A DNA stretch of 33,617 bases from Sedimenticola sp. Its GTDB lineage: Bacteria > Pseudomonadota > Gammaproteobacteria > Chromatiales > Chromatiaceae. The translations under genes were made by a program, and so were the position numbers. The stretch is from NCBI GenBank assembly GCA_027024025.1, contig JALVTT010000089.1, positions 1 through 33,617 of the forward strand, read 5' to 3'. The notes below the pieces were generated by a model. That model searched no databases, was not told the DNA's origin, and saw only the letters and a program-made list of their open reading frames with translations. Below, piece after piece: positions 27,599-33,617 of this stretch; position 1 is the stretch's first letter; each line of letters opens with the position of its first letter.

Positions 27599-27812
27599 CG
27601 GGCAACCTTAGCCCGGGCCGGCGGCCCGGTGCAAATGACTCGATCAAGCGCCCGGGGACAAGTATCATGGGGCCGATGAAGGCCATCCCCTCCCAGCGCA
27701 CGATTTTTTTGCCTTCGCGCCCCGCCGGGCGTGAACTTGGCCGGCGCGCGCCTGTCGATACAGTATGGAATATGAAGGGCGGGGTCTCCCTGACGTGGCG
27801 GGAGACGCGTGA
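27599..27812. promoter_or_regulatory. Divergent nadB-rpoE promoter region
   Basis: These 214 bases serve both nadB and rpoE. A sigma-E-like promoter for rpoE lies at 27732-27760. GGGAG near 27800 is the rpoE ribosome binding site. A run of seven T residues lies near 27704. I could not place the nadB promoter. Confidence 0.5.
27732..27760 (+). promoter_or_regulatory. Sigma-E-like promoter upstream of rpoE
   Basis: TGAACTT (27732-27738) is a 6/7 match to the GGAACTT -35 element of sigma-E, followed after exactly 16 bases by TCGATA (27755-27760), a partial match to the -10 TCTGA-type element. Position and spacing fit autoregulation of rpoE, known in related bacteria. Confidence 0.5.
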
Positions 27813-28394
27813 ATGAGCTCGAACCGGGATATCGACCAGGCCCTGGTCGAGCGCGTACAACAGGGTGACAAAAAGGCCTTCGACACACTGGTGCTGAAGT
27901 ATCAGCAGAAGGTAGCCAACCTGGTCAGCCGTTATGTGCGCGACCCGTCCGAGGTGCTGGACGTGACCCAGGAGGCCTTCATCAAGGCCTACCGGGCCCT
28001 GCCCAACTTTCGCGGTGACAGCGCCTTCTATACCTGGTTGTACCGGGTGGCGATCAACACCGCCAAGAACCACCTGGCGGCGATGTCGCGGCGCCCGCCG
28101 CAGGACGACATCGAGGCGGAGACCGCCGAACAGATGGACATGGGGGCGCGTCTGAAGGAGCACGACACGCCCGAACGCATGGCGATGCAGGACGAGATCG
28201 CCCGCACCATCAAGCAGGCCATGGACGATCTGCCCGACGAATTGCGAACCGCGATCACGTTGCGCGAGCTGGACGGACTGAGCTACGACGAGATCGCCGA
28301 GGCCATGGACTGCCCGATAGGAACCGTGCGGTCGCGGATCTTCCGCGCCCGCGAGGCCATAGACAAGAAACTCAAACCGTTACTGGGTGCATGA
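27813..28394 (+). CDS. rpoE: RNA polymerase sigma-E factor
   Basis: RpoE (AlgU) directs transcription of envelope-stress genes. The 193-residue ECF sigma factor has region 2 around residues 20-90 (QEAFIKAYRALPNFRGDSAFYTWLYRVAINTAKNHL split over the -10-binding helix) and region 4 around 130-185 with the helix-turn-helix YDEIAEAMDCPIGTVRSRI. Order with rseA, rseB, rseC and mucD confirms the identity. The ATG at 27813 is preceded by GGGAG at about eight bases. A sigma-E-like promoter upstream suggests it activates itself. rseA begins one base after its stop. Confidence 0.97.
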   Translation: MSSNRDIDQALVERVQQGDKKAFDTLVLKYQQKVANLVSRYVRDPSEVLDVTQEAFIKAYRALPNFRGDSAFYTWLYRVAINTAKNHLAAMSRRPPQDDIEAETAEQMDMGARLKEHDTPERMAMQDEIARTIKQAMDDLPDELRTAITLRELDGLSYDEIAEAMDCPIGTVRSRIFRAREAIDKKLKPLLGA

Positions 28395-28395
28395 G

Positions 28396-29049
28396 ATGAA
28401 ACCGAAAACGCCTGTCGATGAACGCCTGGCCGAGGGCCTCTCGGCATTTGCCGATGGCGAGACAGAAGGCCGCGAACTGGATCACTGGATCCGGACCCTG
28501 GCGCGTGACGGGGCGGCGCGCAGCCGCTTTGCGCGCTACCGCCTGATCTCCGCGCAGCTGGGCGCGGAGGAACCCCTGCGGGTGGACGCCTCCTCGATCG
28601 CCGAGCGTGTCTCGGAGGCGCTGCGCGACGAGCCCACGGTGCTGGCGCCGCGGCGCCGGCGCAGCCCGCTGCGGCTGCCGCGCCTGGCCCTGGGCGCGGC
28701 CCTGGCCGCCGGGGTGGCGGTGCTGGCGGTATCGGTCGCGCCGCGCTTCGTGGCTCCGCCTGGCGCGCCCTCCATGAGCTCGGTCAGCGCCCCCAGTTAC
28801 GCCTTCGCCCCGCGTCTCTCGGTGCCGGCCGAGGGTATCACCATGGTTGCGCTCGGGCCCGGGCAGGGGCGCCCGGCGATACCGCATGGCGTGGACACCC
28901 ACGGCCAGCGCTGGAAGGTGTTGAGCCCGGCCATGCAGGAAAAGCTCGCGCGCTATCTGGTCGAGCACAACGAGGTGGCGGGGCAGATCGCCACCCAGCA
29001 GCCCAGCGCCCACCTGAGTTACATCAGTTCCTATGCCACGGACCGCTGA
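28396..29049 (+). CDS. rseA: Anti-sigma-E factor
   Basis: RseA (MucA) holds RpoE at the inner membrane until proteolysis by DegS and RseP frees it. The 217-residue protein has an N-terminal cytoplasmic anti-sigma domain (ERLAEGLSAFADGETEGREL, then WIRTLARDGAARSRFARYRLI), one membrane helix at about 92-117 (Ala/Val/Leu-rich after an Arg-rich flank), and a periplasmic tail. The tail includes GQRWKVLSPAMQEKLARYLVEHNE, which resembles the RseB-contact end. The ATG at 28396 is one base after the rpoE stop; a GTG at 28387 is an alternative. degS and rseP genes are not in the window. Confidence 0.92.
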   Translation: MKPKTPVDERLAEGLSAFADGETEGRELDHWIRTLARDGAARSRFARYRLISAQLGAEEPLRVDASSIAERVSEALRDEPTVLAPRRRRSPLRLPRLALGAALAAGVAVLAVSVAPRFVAPPGAPSMSSVSAPSYAFAPRLSVPAEGITMVALGPGQGRPAIPHGVDTHGQRWKVLSPAMQEKLARYLVEHNEVAGQIATQQPSAHLSYISSYATDR

Positions 29050-29059
29050 GCGCGCCGCC

Positions 29060-29992
29060 ATGAGCGGCCACGGCCACTATACGGCCTGGATCACCTGCGG
29101 CCTGCTGCTCCTGGCGGGGCTGGCGGGGGCCGCCGCCCCCGATCCGGCCCGGCTCTACCGCGACATGCAGCAGGCGGTCCACCATACCGATTACGAAGGC
29201 CGCTTCGTCTACCAGGTCGGCCCCCGGCTGGATGCGATGTACGTGGTGCACCGCATGCAGAACGGACGCGAGCTGGAGCGCCTGGTGGCCCTCAACGGCG
29301 ACCCCAAGCAGGTGATCCGCGGCGAGAAGGCGGTGGCCTGCCTGGACGCGCACCGGCGCCGCATCAGCGTGGTGGACAGCGCGGCGCATGTGCAGGCCGC
29401 GGCCGATGCCGACCTGGAGGCCCTGAAGACCCTGTACACCTTCTCGCTGGGCGAGCGCGTCCGGGTCGCCGGCCGTCCGGCCATCGAGTTGCAGATCCGG
29501 CCGCGCGACCGGCTGCGATACGGCTACCGTATCGCCCTGGACGAGCAGACCCGCCTGCCGCTGCATTCGGTGATGCTGGACGCCAGCGGCCGCCTGCTGT
29601 CCCAGACCCTGTTCGTGGATCTCAAGACCGGCGCCCATGTCACGCCCATCGAGCGTGACCTGTCGGCCCTGAAGCTGGCCGAGCCGGAGGCCGGGGCCTC
29701 GCCCAGGCCGCTCGAGCACAGTCCCTGGCAGGCGCGCAATCTGCCTCCGGGCTTCCGCCTGGTCAGCCGCCTGGGCATGCCGGAGGATGTGCAGCACTTT
29801 CTGTTCTCGGACGGCCTGACCTCGGTCTCGGTGTATATCGAGCCGGTGCGGGGGCAGGTCTTCGAGGGCTTTTCGCGCATCGGCGCCATCGAGCTGTACG
29901 GCACCCGGCGCGGCGACACCCAGCTGACCGTGGTGGGCGAGGTGCCGCGCGAGACCCTGCGCCGGGTGGCCGAGGCGATGCAGCGGCAATGA
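29060..29992 (+). CDS. rseB: Sigma-E regulatory protein, periplasmic
   Basis: RseB (MucB) binds the periplasmic part of RseA and shields it from DegS; lipopolysaccharide or lipoprotein intermediates release it in E. coli. The product has an N-terminal signal sequence (AWITCGLLLLAGLAGAAA), a lipoprotein-carrier-like fold of about 200 residues (YEGRFVYQVGPRLDAMYVVHR onward), and a smaller C-terminal domain (LPPGFRLVSRLGMPEDVQHFLFSDGL). The start at 29060 gives a shorter lead before the signal; ATG at 29033 would overlap rseA and add nine residues. Neither has a strong ribosome binding site, fitting translational coupling. The stop overlaps the rseC start by four bases. Confidence 0.92.
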   Translation: MSGHGHYTAWITCGLLLLAGLAGAAAPDPARLYRDMQQAVHHTDYEGRFVYQVGPRLDAMYVVHRMQNGRELERLVALNGDPKQVIRGEKAVACLDAHRRRISVVDSAAHVQAAADADLEALKTLYTFSLGERVRVAGRPAIELQIRPRDRLRYGYRIALDEQTRLPLHSVMLDASGRLLSQTLFVDLKTGAHVTPIERDLSALKLAEPEAGASPRPLEHSPWQARNLPPGFRLVSRLGMPEDVQHFLFSDGLTSVSVYIEPVRGQVFEGFSRIGAIELYGTRRGDTQLTVVGEVPRETLRRVAEAMQRQ

Positions 29993-30474
29993 TCGAGCAA
30001 CGCGCCCGGGTGATGGCGGTCGATGGCGACCAGGTCGAGGTCCGCACCGAGGCGCAGACCGGCTGCCATGCCTGTGGCGCCCGGGGCAGCTGCGGCAGCG
30101 GCCTGATCGCACAGATGTTTCCCGCCCGCTTCAAGCAGCGGCTGCGCCTGTCCGGCGCCGCCCTGCGCACGCCGCCCCGGCCCGGGGACCAGGTCGTCAT
30201 CGGCATCGACGAAGGCTATCTGCAAAAGACCAGCCTGTTGCTGTATGCCTTTCCACTGCTCGGTCTGCTGGGCGGCGCCATCGCCGGTCAGCTGGGGTGG
30301 GGGACGGAACTCGCCAGCATCCTCGGTGGTCTGACCGGACTGAGTACGACACTGGTCCTGAACCGATGGGGCGCGGCCTGGCTGCTGCGCCAGGCGCCCG
30401 GCGCGGTGCGCATCCTGCGCGTGGAGCCGGCCCGGGCGGTTCCGGTCCGGTTTCAATTCGACAATCAACCGTGA
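29989..30474 (+). CDS. rseC: SoxR-reducing system/sigma-E regulator
   Basis: RseC is an inner-membrane protein tied to sigma-E control and, in E. coli, to reduction of the SoxR iron-sulfur cluster. The 161-residue product has a cysteine motif CHACGARGSCGSG with Cys26, Cys29 and Cys35, an OB-like N-terminal part (ARVMAVDGDQVEVRTEAQT), and two membrane helices near residues 80-115 (LLLYAFPLLGLLGGAIAG and LASILGGLTGLSTTLVL). Its ATG overlaps the rseB stop. The cysteines are conserved in the family and may bind a metal or an Fe-S cluster. Confidence 0.92.
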   Translation: MIEQRARVMAVDGDQVEVRTEAQTGCHACGARGSCGSGLIAQMFPARFKQRLRLSGAALRTPPRPGDQVVIGIDEGYLQKTSLLLYAFPLLGLLGGAIAGQLGWGTELASILGGLTGLSTTLVLNRWGAAWLLRQAPGAVRILRVEPARAVPVRFQFDNQP

Positions 30475-30487
30475 TGGAAGTATGACC

Positions 30488-31912
30488 ATGCAACGCATTG
30501 CACGCTCTTTCGGCCTGGCCCTGGCGCTGACCGGCGCACTGATGCTGACCGCCACCCAGGCGCTGGCCCGCTCGCTGCCCGACTTCACCGAACTGGCGGC
30601 GGAGAACAGCCCCGCGGTGGTGAACATCTCGACCCGGCAGAATCACAAGCTGGGCAAGAAGTTCAACATGCCGCACCAGTTCAACATCCCCGACCTGCCC
30701 GAGGACAGCCCCTTCAACGAGCTGTTCAAGCATTTCTTTGAGGGCATTCCCAATATGCCGGAGCCGGAAACGCGCTCGCTGGGCTCGGGGTTCATCATCT
30801 CCAGTGACGGCTACATCCTGACCAACCACCACGTGGTGGCCGATGCCGACAAGATCGAGGTGCGCCTGAGCGACCGGCGCTATTTCGAGGCCAAGGTGAT
30901 CGGCAGCGACAAGGCCAGCGACGTGGCCCTGATCAAGATCGACGCCAAGGATCTGCCCACGGTCAAGATCGGCAAGAGCAAGGATCTCAAGGTCGGCGAA
31001 TGGGTGCTGGCCATCGGCTCGCCCTTCGGCTTCGACCACAGCGTGACCGCGGGCATCGTCAGCGCCAAGGGGCGCAGCCTGCCGAGCGAGAACTATGTGC
31101 CCTTCATCCAGACCGACGTGGCCATCAACCCCGGCAACTCGGGCGGTCCGCTGATCAACATGGACGGCGAGGTGGTCGGCATCAACTCGCAGATCTACAG
31201 CCGCACCGGCGGCTTCATGGGGCTGTCCTTCGCCATCCCCATCGAGCTGGCCATGAACGTGGCCGACCAGCTGCGCAAGACCGGGCATGTCTCGCGCGGC
31301 TATCTCGGGGTGCTGATCCAGGACGTGGACCGTAACCTGGCCGAGTCCTTCGGGCTCAAGCAGCCGCACGGCGCCCTGGTGACCCAGGTGATGAAGGACA
31401 CCCCGGCCGAGGCCGCTGGCATCCAGACCGGCGACATCATCGTCCGCTTCAACGGCCATTACATCAATCATTCCAGCGAACTGCCGCCGCTGGTGGGCGC
31501 CAGCCCGGTCAACAAGGAGGCCACCGTCGAGGTGATCCGCAACGGCCGGCACAAGACCCTCAGCGTCAAGGTGACGCAGCTGCCCGAGGACGCCAAGCTG
31601 GCCCAGCGCGAGCCCAGCGACGCCGATCCCGACATGGTCGGCAAACTTGGCGCGGTGGTGACCGATCTGACCCCGCAGATGCGCAAGCGCGCCAAGCTGG
31701 CGCACGGCGGCGCGGTGGTCACCCGGGTGATCGACGGGCCGGCGCGCGAGGCCGGCCTGCAGCGCGGCGACGTGATCCGCATGTTCAACCAGAAGAAGGT
31801 GCGCGACGCGGCCCATCTCAAGCAGCTCGTGGCCCAGGCCAAGGGCACGGTCGCGGCCCTGATCGTGCGTGACGGTCAGCCGCTGTTCGTGGCCATCCGG
31901 CTGAATGACTGA
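30488..31912 (+). CDS. mucD: Periplasmic serine endoprotease DegP/MucD
   Basis: This HtrA-family protease degrades or refolds damaged envelope proteins. The 474-residue protein has a signal peptide (about 1-27, ending TQALA), a trypsin-like domain with His115 in NHHVV, Asp145 in SDVALIKI and Ser218 in GNSGGPL, and two PDZ domains from about residue 265 (SRGYLGVLIQDVD) and 385 (the second with GGAVVTRVIDGPAREAGLQRGD). The catalytic triad is complete. GGAAG at 30476-30480 fits the ATG at 30488 better than that at 30482. As last sigma-E-locus member it closes the rpoE-rseABC-mucD block, typical of Pseudomonas-like operons. The next ORF overlaps its end by eight bases. Confidence 0.95.
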   Translation: MQRIARSFGLALALTGALMLTATQALARSLPDFTELAAENSPAVVNISTRQNHKLGKKFNMPHQFNIPDLPEDSPFNELFKHFFEGIPNMPEPETRSLGSGFIISSDGYILTNHHVVADADKIEVRLSDRRYFEAKVIGSDKASDVALIKIDAKDLPTVKIGKSKDLKVGEWVLAIGSPFGFDHSVTAGIVSAKGRSLPSENYVPFIQTDVAINPGNSGGPLINMDGEVVGINSQIYSRTGGFMGLSFAIPIELAMNVADQLRKTGHVSRGYLGVLIQDVDRNLAESFGLKQPHGALVTQVMKDTPAEAAGIQTGDIIVRFNGHYINHSSELPPLVGASPVNKEATVEVIRNGRHKTLSVKVTQLPEDAKLAQREPSDADPDMVGKLGAVVTDLTPQMRKRAKLAHGGAVVTRVIDGPAREAGLQRGDVIRMFNQKKVRDAAHLKQLVAQAKGTVAALIVRDGQPLFVAIRLND

Positions 31913-32180
31913 GGCCGCGCTGTATTTCTACTACCGCGAGGGCTGCCATCTCTGCGAGGAGATGGCAGCCCGCCTGTTTCGCGACTGGCCGGAGATCGCC
32001 GAACAGATGCAGTGGCGCGACGTCGACAGCCGAGAGGACTGGCGCGCGGCCTGGGGCACGCGGGTGCCGGTGCTGGCGCGGCAGGACGAGGTCCTGTGCG
32101 AGTATTTTATCGACCCTGCGCGGTTGACTGGGCTGACATCGGTATTTCCAAAGAATGGTCGCTCGGGCGTCAAAGTCTGA
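31905..32180 (+). CDS. Glutaredoxin-like (DUF836) protein
   Basis: A 91-residue thioredoxin-fold protein of the DUF836/glutaredoxin-like family. It begins [17 protein letters not shown] with a CxxC motif at Cys14 and Cys17, then [12 protein letters not shown] for the cis-Pro region, and a C-terminal stretch of about 20 residues without clear motif. It would act in thiol-disulfide exchange in the cytoplasm; partners are unknown. The start overlaps the mucD stop by eight bases, so coupling is likely. Related genes follow mucD in several gammaproteobacteria (family knowledge). Confidence 0.85.
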   Translation: MTEAALYFYYREGCHLCEEMAARLFRDWPEIAEQMQWRDVDSREDWRAAWGTRVPVLARQDEVLCEYFIDPARLTGLTSVFPKNGRSGVKV

Positions 32181-32190
32181 TAATGGCGCC

Positions 32191-33528
32191 ATGATGAACG
32201 ATGATCTGTTTGCCGGCAGCCGCCCGGCCTCGCAGCCCCTGGCCGACCGCATGCGCCCGCGCACCCTGGATGAGTACGCCGGGCAGGATCACATCCTGGG
32301 CGAGGGCAAGCCGCTGCGCAACGCCATCCTGGCGGGCAATCTGCATTCCATGATCCTGTGGGGCCCGCCCGGCACCGGCAAGACCACCCTGGCGCGCCTG
32401 CTGGCCAATCATGGCGGGCACCACTTCATCACCCTCTCGGCGGTGCTTTCCGGGGTCAAGGAGATCCGCGCGGCGGTCGAGCAGGCGCGTCAGACCCACG
32501 CCATGCAGGGGCAGCCGACCCTGCTGTTCATCGACGAGGTGCACCGCTTCAACAAATCCCAGCAGGACGCCTTCCTGCCGCATGTGGAGGACGGCACCTT
32601 CATCTTCGTCGGCGCCACCACCGAGAATCCCTCATTCGAGCTGAACAACGCGCTGCTCTCGCGCGCCCGGGTCTATGTGCTCAAGGCCCTGCGGCCGGAG
32701 GCCATCCGCGGCCTGCTGCTGCGCGCCCTGGAGGACCGGGAGCGTGGCCTGGGCGGGCTGGGCCTGAAGCTCTCCGGGGATCAGCTCGATCTGCTGGCCG
32801 AGGCCGCCGACGGCGACGCCCGGCGCGCGCTCAATCTGCTCGAGATCGCCAGCGACCTGGCCGAGGACGGGCGGATCCCGCAGGCGGCGCTGGAGGAGAT
32901 CGTCAGCGGCCAGGTGCGGCGTTTCGACAAGGGCGGGGAGGCCTTCTACGACCAGATCTCGGCGCTGCACAAATCGGTGCGTGGCTCGGCGCCGGACGCC
33001 GCCCTGTACTGGCTGTGCCGCATGCTGGACGGCGGCTGCGATCCGCTCTACATCGCCCGCCGGGTGGTGCGCATGGCCTCGGAAGACATCGGCAACGCCG
33101 ACCCGCGCGGCCTGCAACTGGCGCTGGCCGCCTGGGACGTGCAGACCCGCCTGGGCAGTCCGGAGGGCGAGCTGGCGATCGCCCAGGCAGTGGTGTATCT
33201 GGCCTGCGCGGCCAAGAGCAACGCCGTCTATACCGCCTACAAGGCCGCCATGCAGGCCGCGCGCGAATCCGGATCCCTGGAGGTGCCGCTGCACCTGCGC
33301 AACGCGCCCACCCGTCTGATGAAGGAACTGGACTACGGCAAGGCCTACCGCTACGCCCACGACGAGCCCGAGGGCTATGCCGCGGGCGAGAACTACTTTC
33401 CCGAGGGCCTGGAAGGCACCCGCTTCTACCACCCGGTCGAACGCGGCCTGGAGATCCAGATCGCCGAAAAACTGCGCCGCCTGGCCGAGCTGGACCGCGC
33501 CGCCGGCGGAGAAGGCGTGGATGGGTAG
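32191..33528 (+). CDS. rarA: Replication-associated recombination protein A
   Basis: RarA (MgsA) is a AAA+ ATPase that acts at stalled replication forks and is related to clamp-loader and RuvB proteins. The 445-residue product has Walker A GPPGTGKT with Lys64, Walker B DEVHRF at 115-120, sensor 1 in GATTENPSF, and the C-terminal tetramerisation region with [25 protein letters not shown] and a late [21 protein letters not shown] typical of the family. ATGs at 32191 and 32194 are equally possible; neither has a strong ribosome binding site. It starts 10 bases after the glutaredoxin-like gene. The stop codon lies inside the right-end repeat. Confidence 0.96.
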   Translation: MMNDDLFAGSRPASQPLADRMRPRTLDEYAGQDHILGEGKPLRNAILAGNLHSMILWGPPGTGKTTLARLLANHGGHHFITLSAVLSGVKEIRAAVEQARQTHAMQGQPTLLFIDEVHRFNKSQQDAFLPHVEDGTFIFVGATTENPSFELNNALLSRARVYVLKALRPEAIRGLLLRALEDRERGLGGLGLKLSGDQLDLLAEAADGDARRALNLLEIASDLAEDGRIPQAALEEIVSGQVRRFDKGGEAFYDQISALHKSVRGSAPDAALYWLCRMLDGGCDPLYIARRVVRMASEDIGNADPRGLQLALAAWDVQTRLGSPEGELAIAQAVVYLACAAKSNAVYTAYKAAMQAARESGSLEVPLHLRNAPTRLMKELDYGKAYRYAHDEPEGYAAGENYFPEGLEGTRFYHPVERGLEIQIAEKLRRLAELDRAAGGEGVDG

Positions 33529-33605
33529 GGTGCGGTGAGGTACGAACCGCACCGAAGCGGCGCCGGGCCGGGTGATGGTGCGGTTCCTTCGTCACCGCAC
33601 CCTAC
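33525..33605. repeat. REP-like inverted pair at the rarA 3' end
   Basis: GTAGGGTGCGGTGAGG with TACGAACCGCACC (33525-33553) faces GGTGCGGTTCCTTCG with TCACCGCACCCTAC (33577-33605), a near-perfect inverted repeat of 29 bases. Each half can also fold through GGTGCGG and CCGCACC. It uses the same unit as the element at 25855-25961 but in the opposite order. The rarA TAG stop (33526-33528) is part of the left half. Confidence 0.85.
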
Positions 33606-33617
33606 GGGCCTGGACCT

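Noticed and set aside
25856-27679. A 607-codon plus-strand frame opposite nadB
   Set aside because: nadB is unambiguous on the minus strand. The plus frame runs through the REP-like repeat and carries no domain.

Overview
The window is a GC-rich stretch of chromosome from a gammaproteobacterium, most like a Chromatiales/Ectothiorhodospiraceae-type lineage. This rests on three syntenic blocks read directly from the sequence: gyrA-serC-serA-pheA-hisC-tyrA-aroA-cmk-rpsA-ihfB, nadB divergent from rpoE-rseA-rseB-rseC-mucD, and rarA. The genus assignment is inference; no 16S or other marker that would fix it is present. No tRNA, rRNA, CRISPR array or prophage was seen.

Layout. Positions 1-606 hold a broken IS21-type istA transposase on the minus strand. 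A DUF2238/YjdF-like membrane protein (732-1343) meets two overlapping family-2 glycosyltransferases on the minus strand (1340-3021). Then on the plus strand come tadA, a bacteriohemerythrin, and a roughly 450-base AT-richer regulatory region. That region leads into an unannotated-looking 45-residue ORF (4530-4667) overlapping by ATGA a 1475-residue c-di-GMP sensor. The sensor has a periplasmic SBP domain, a second periplasmic region, PAS-GAF-PAS, and GGDEF and EAL domains that both look intact. It is visibly less GC-rich than its neighbours. A P-loop kinase of the glycerate-kinase/Tda10 type and a NERD-UvrD helicase follow, then convergent mog and an NrtS-like ORF.

Core block 12.9-25.8 kb. 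gyrA is followed by serine (serC, serA) and aromatic/histidine-type amino acid genes (pheA, hisC, tyrA, aroA), then cmk, rpsA and ihfB. Some junctions are tightly coupled (hisC/tyrA, aroA/cmk). The three junctions gyrA/serC, serC/serA and serA/pheA each carry a copy of the same inverted-arm repeat built of 9-base units. A rho-independent terminator candidate separates cmk from rpsA, and a strong one ends ihfB.

Envelope-stress block 25.9-33.6 kb. nadB is divergent from rpoE-rseA-rseB-rseC-mucD. The rpoE block has a sigma-E-like promoter upstream, consistent with autoregulation, and continues into a glutaredoxin-like gene and rarA with overlaps or very short gaps. REP-like hairpin pairs flank this block at 25855-25961 and 33525-33605.

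The best candidates for something undescribed are the small ORF coupled to the large c-di-GMP sensor with its repeat-bearing upstream region, the repeat family at three successive junctions, and the long out-of-frame overlap between the NrtS-like ORF and mog.
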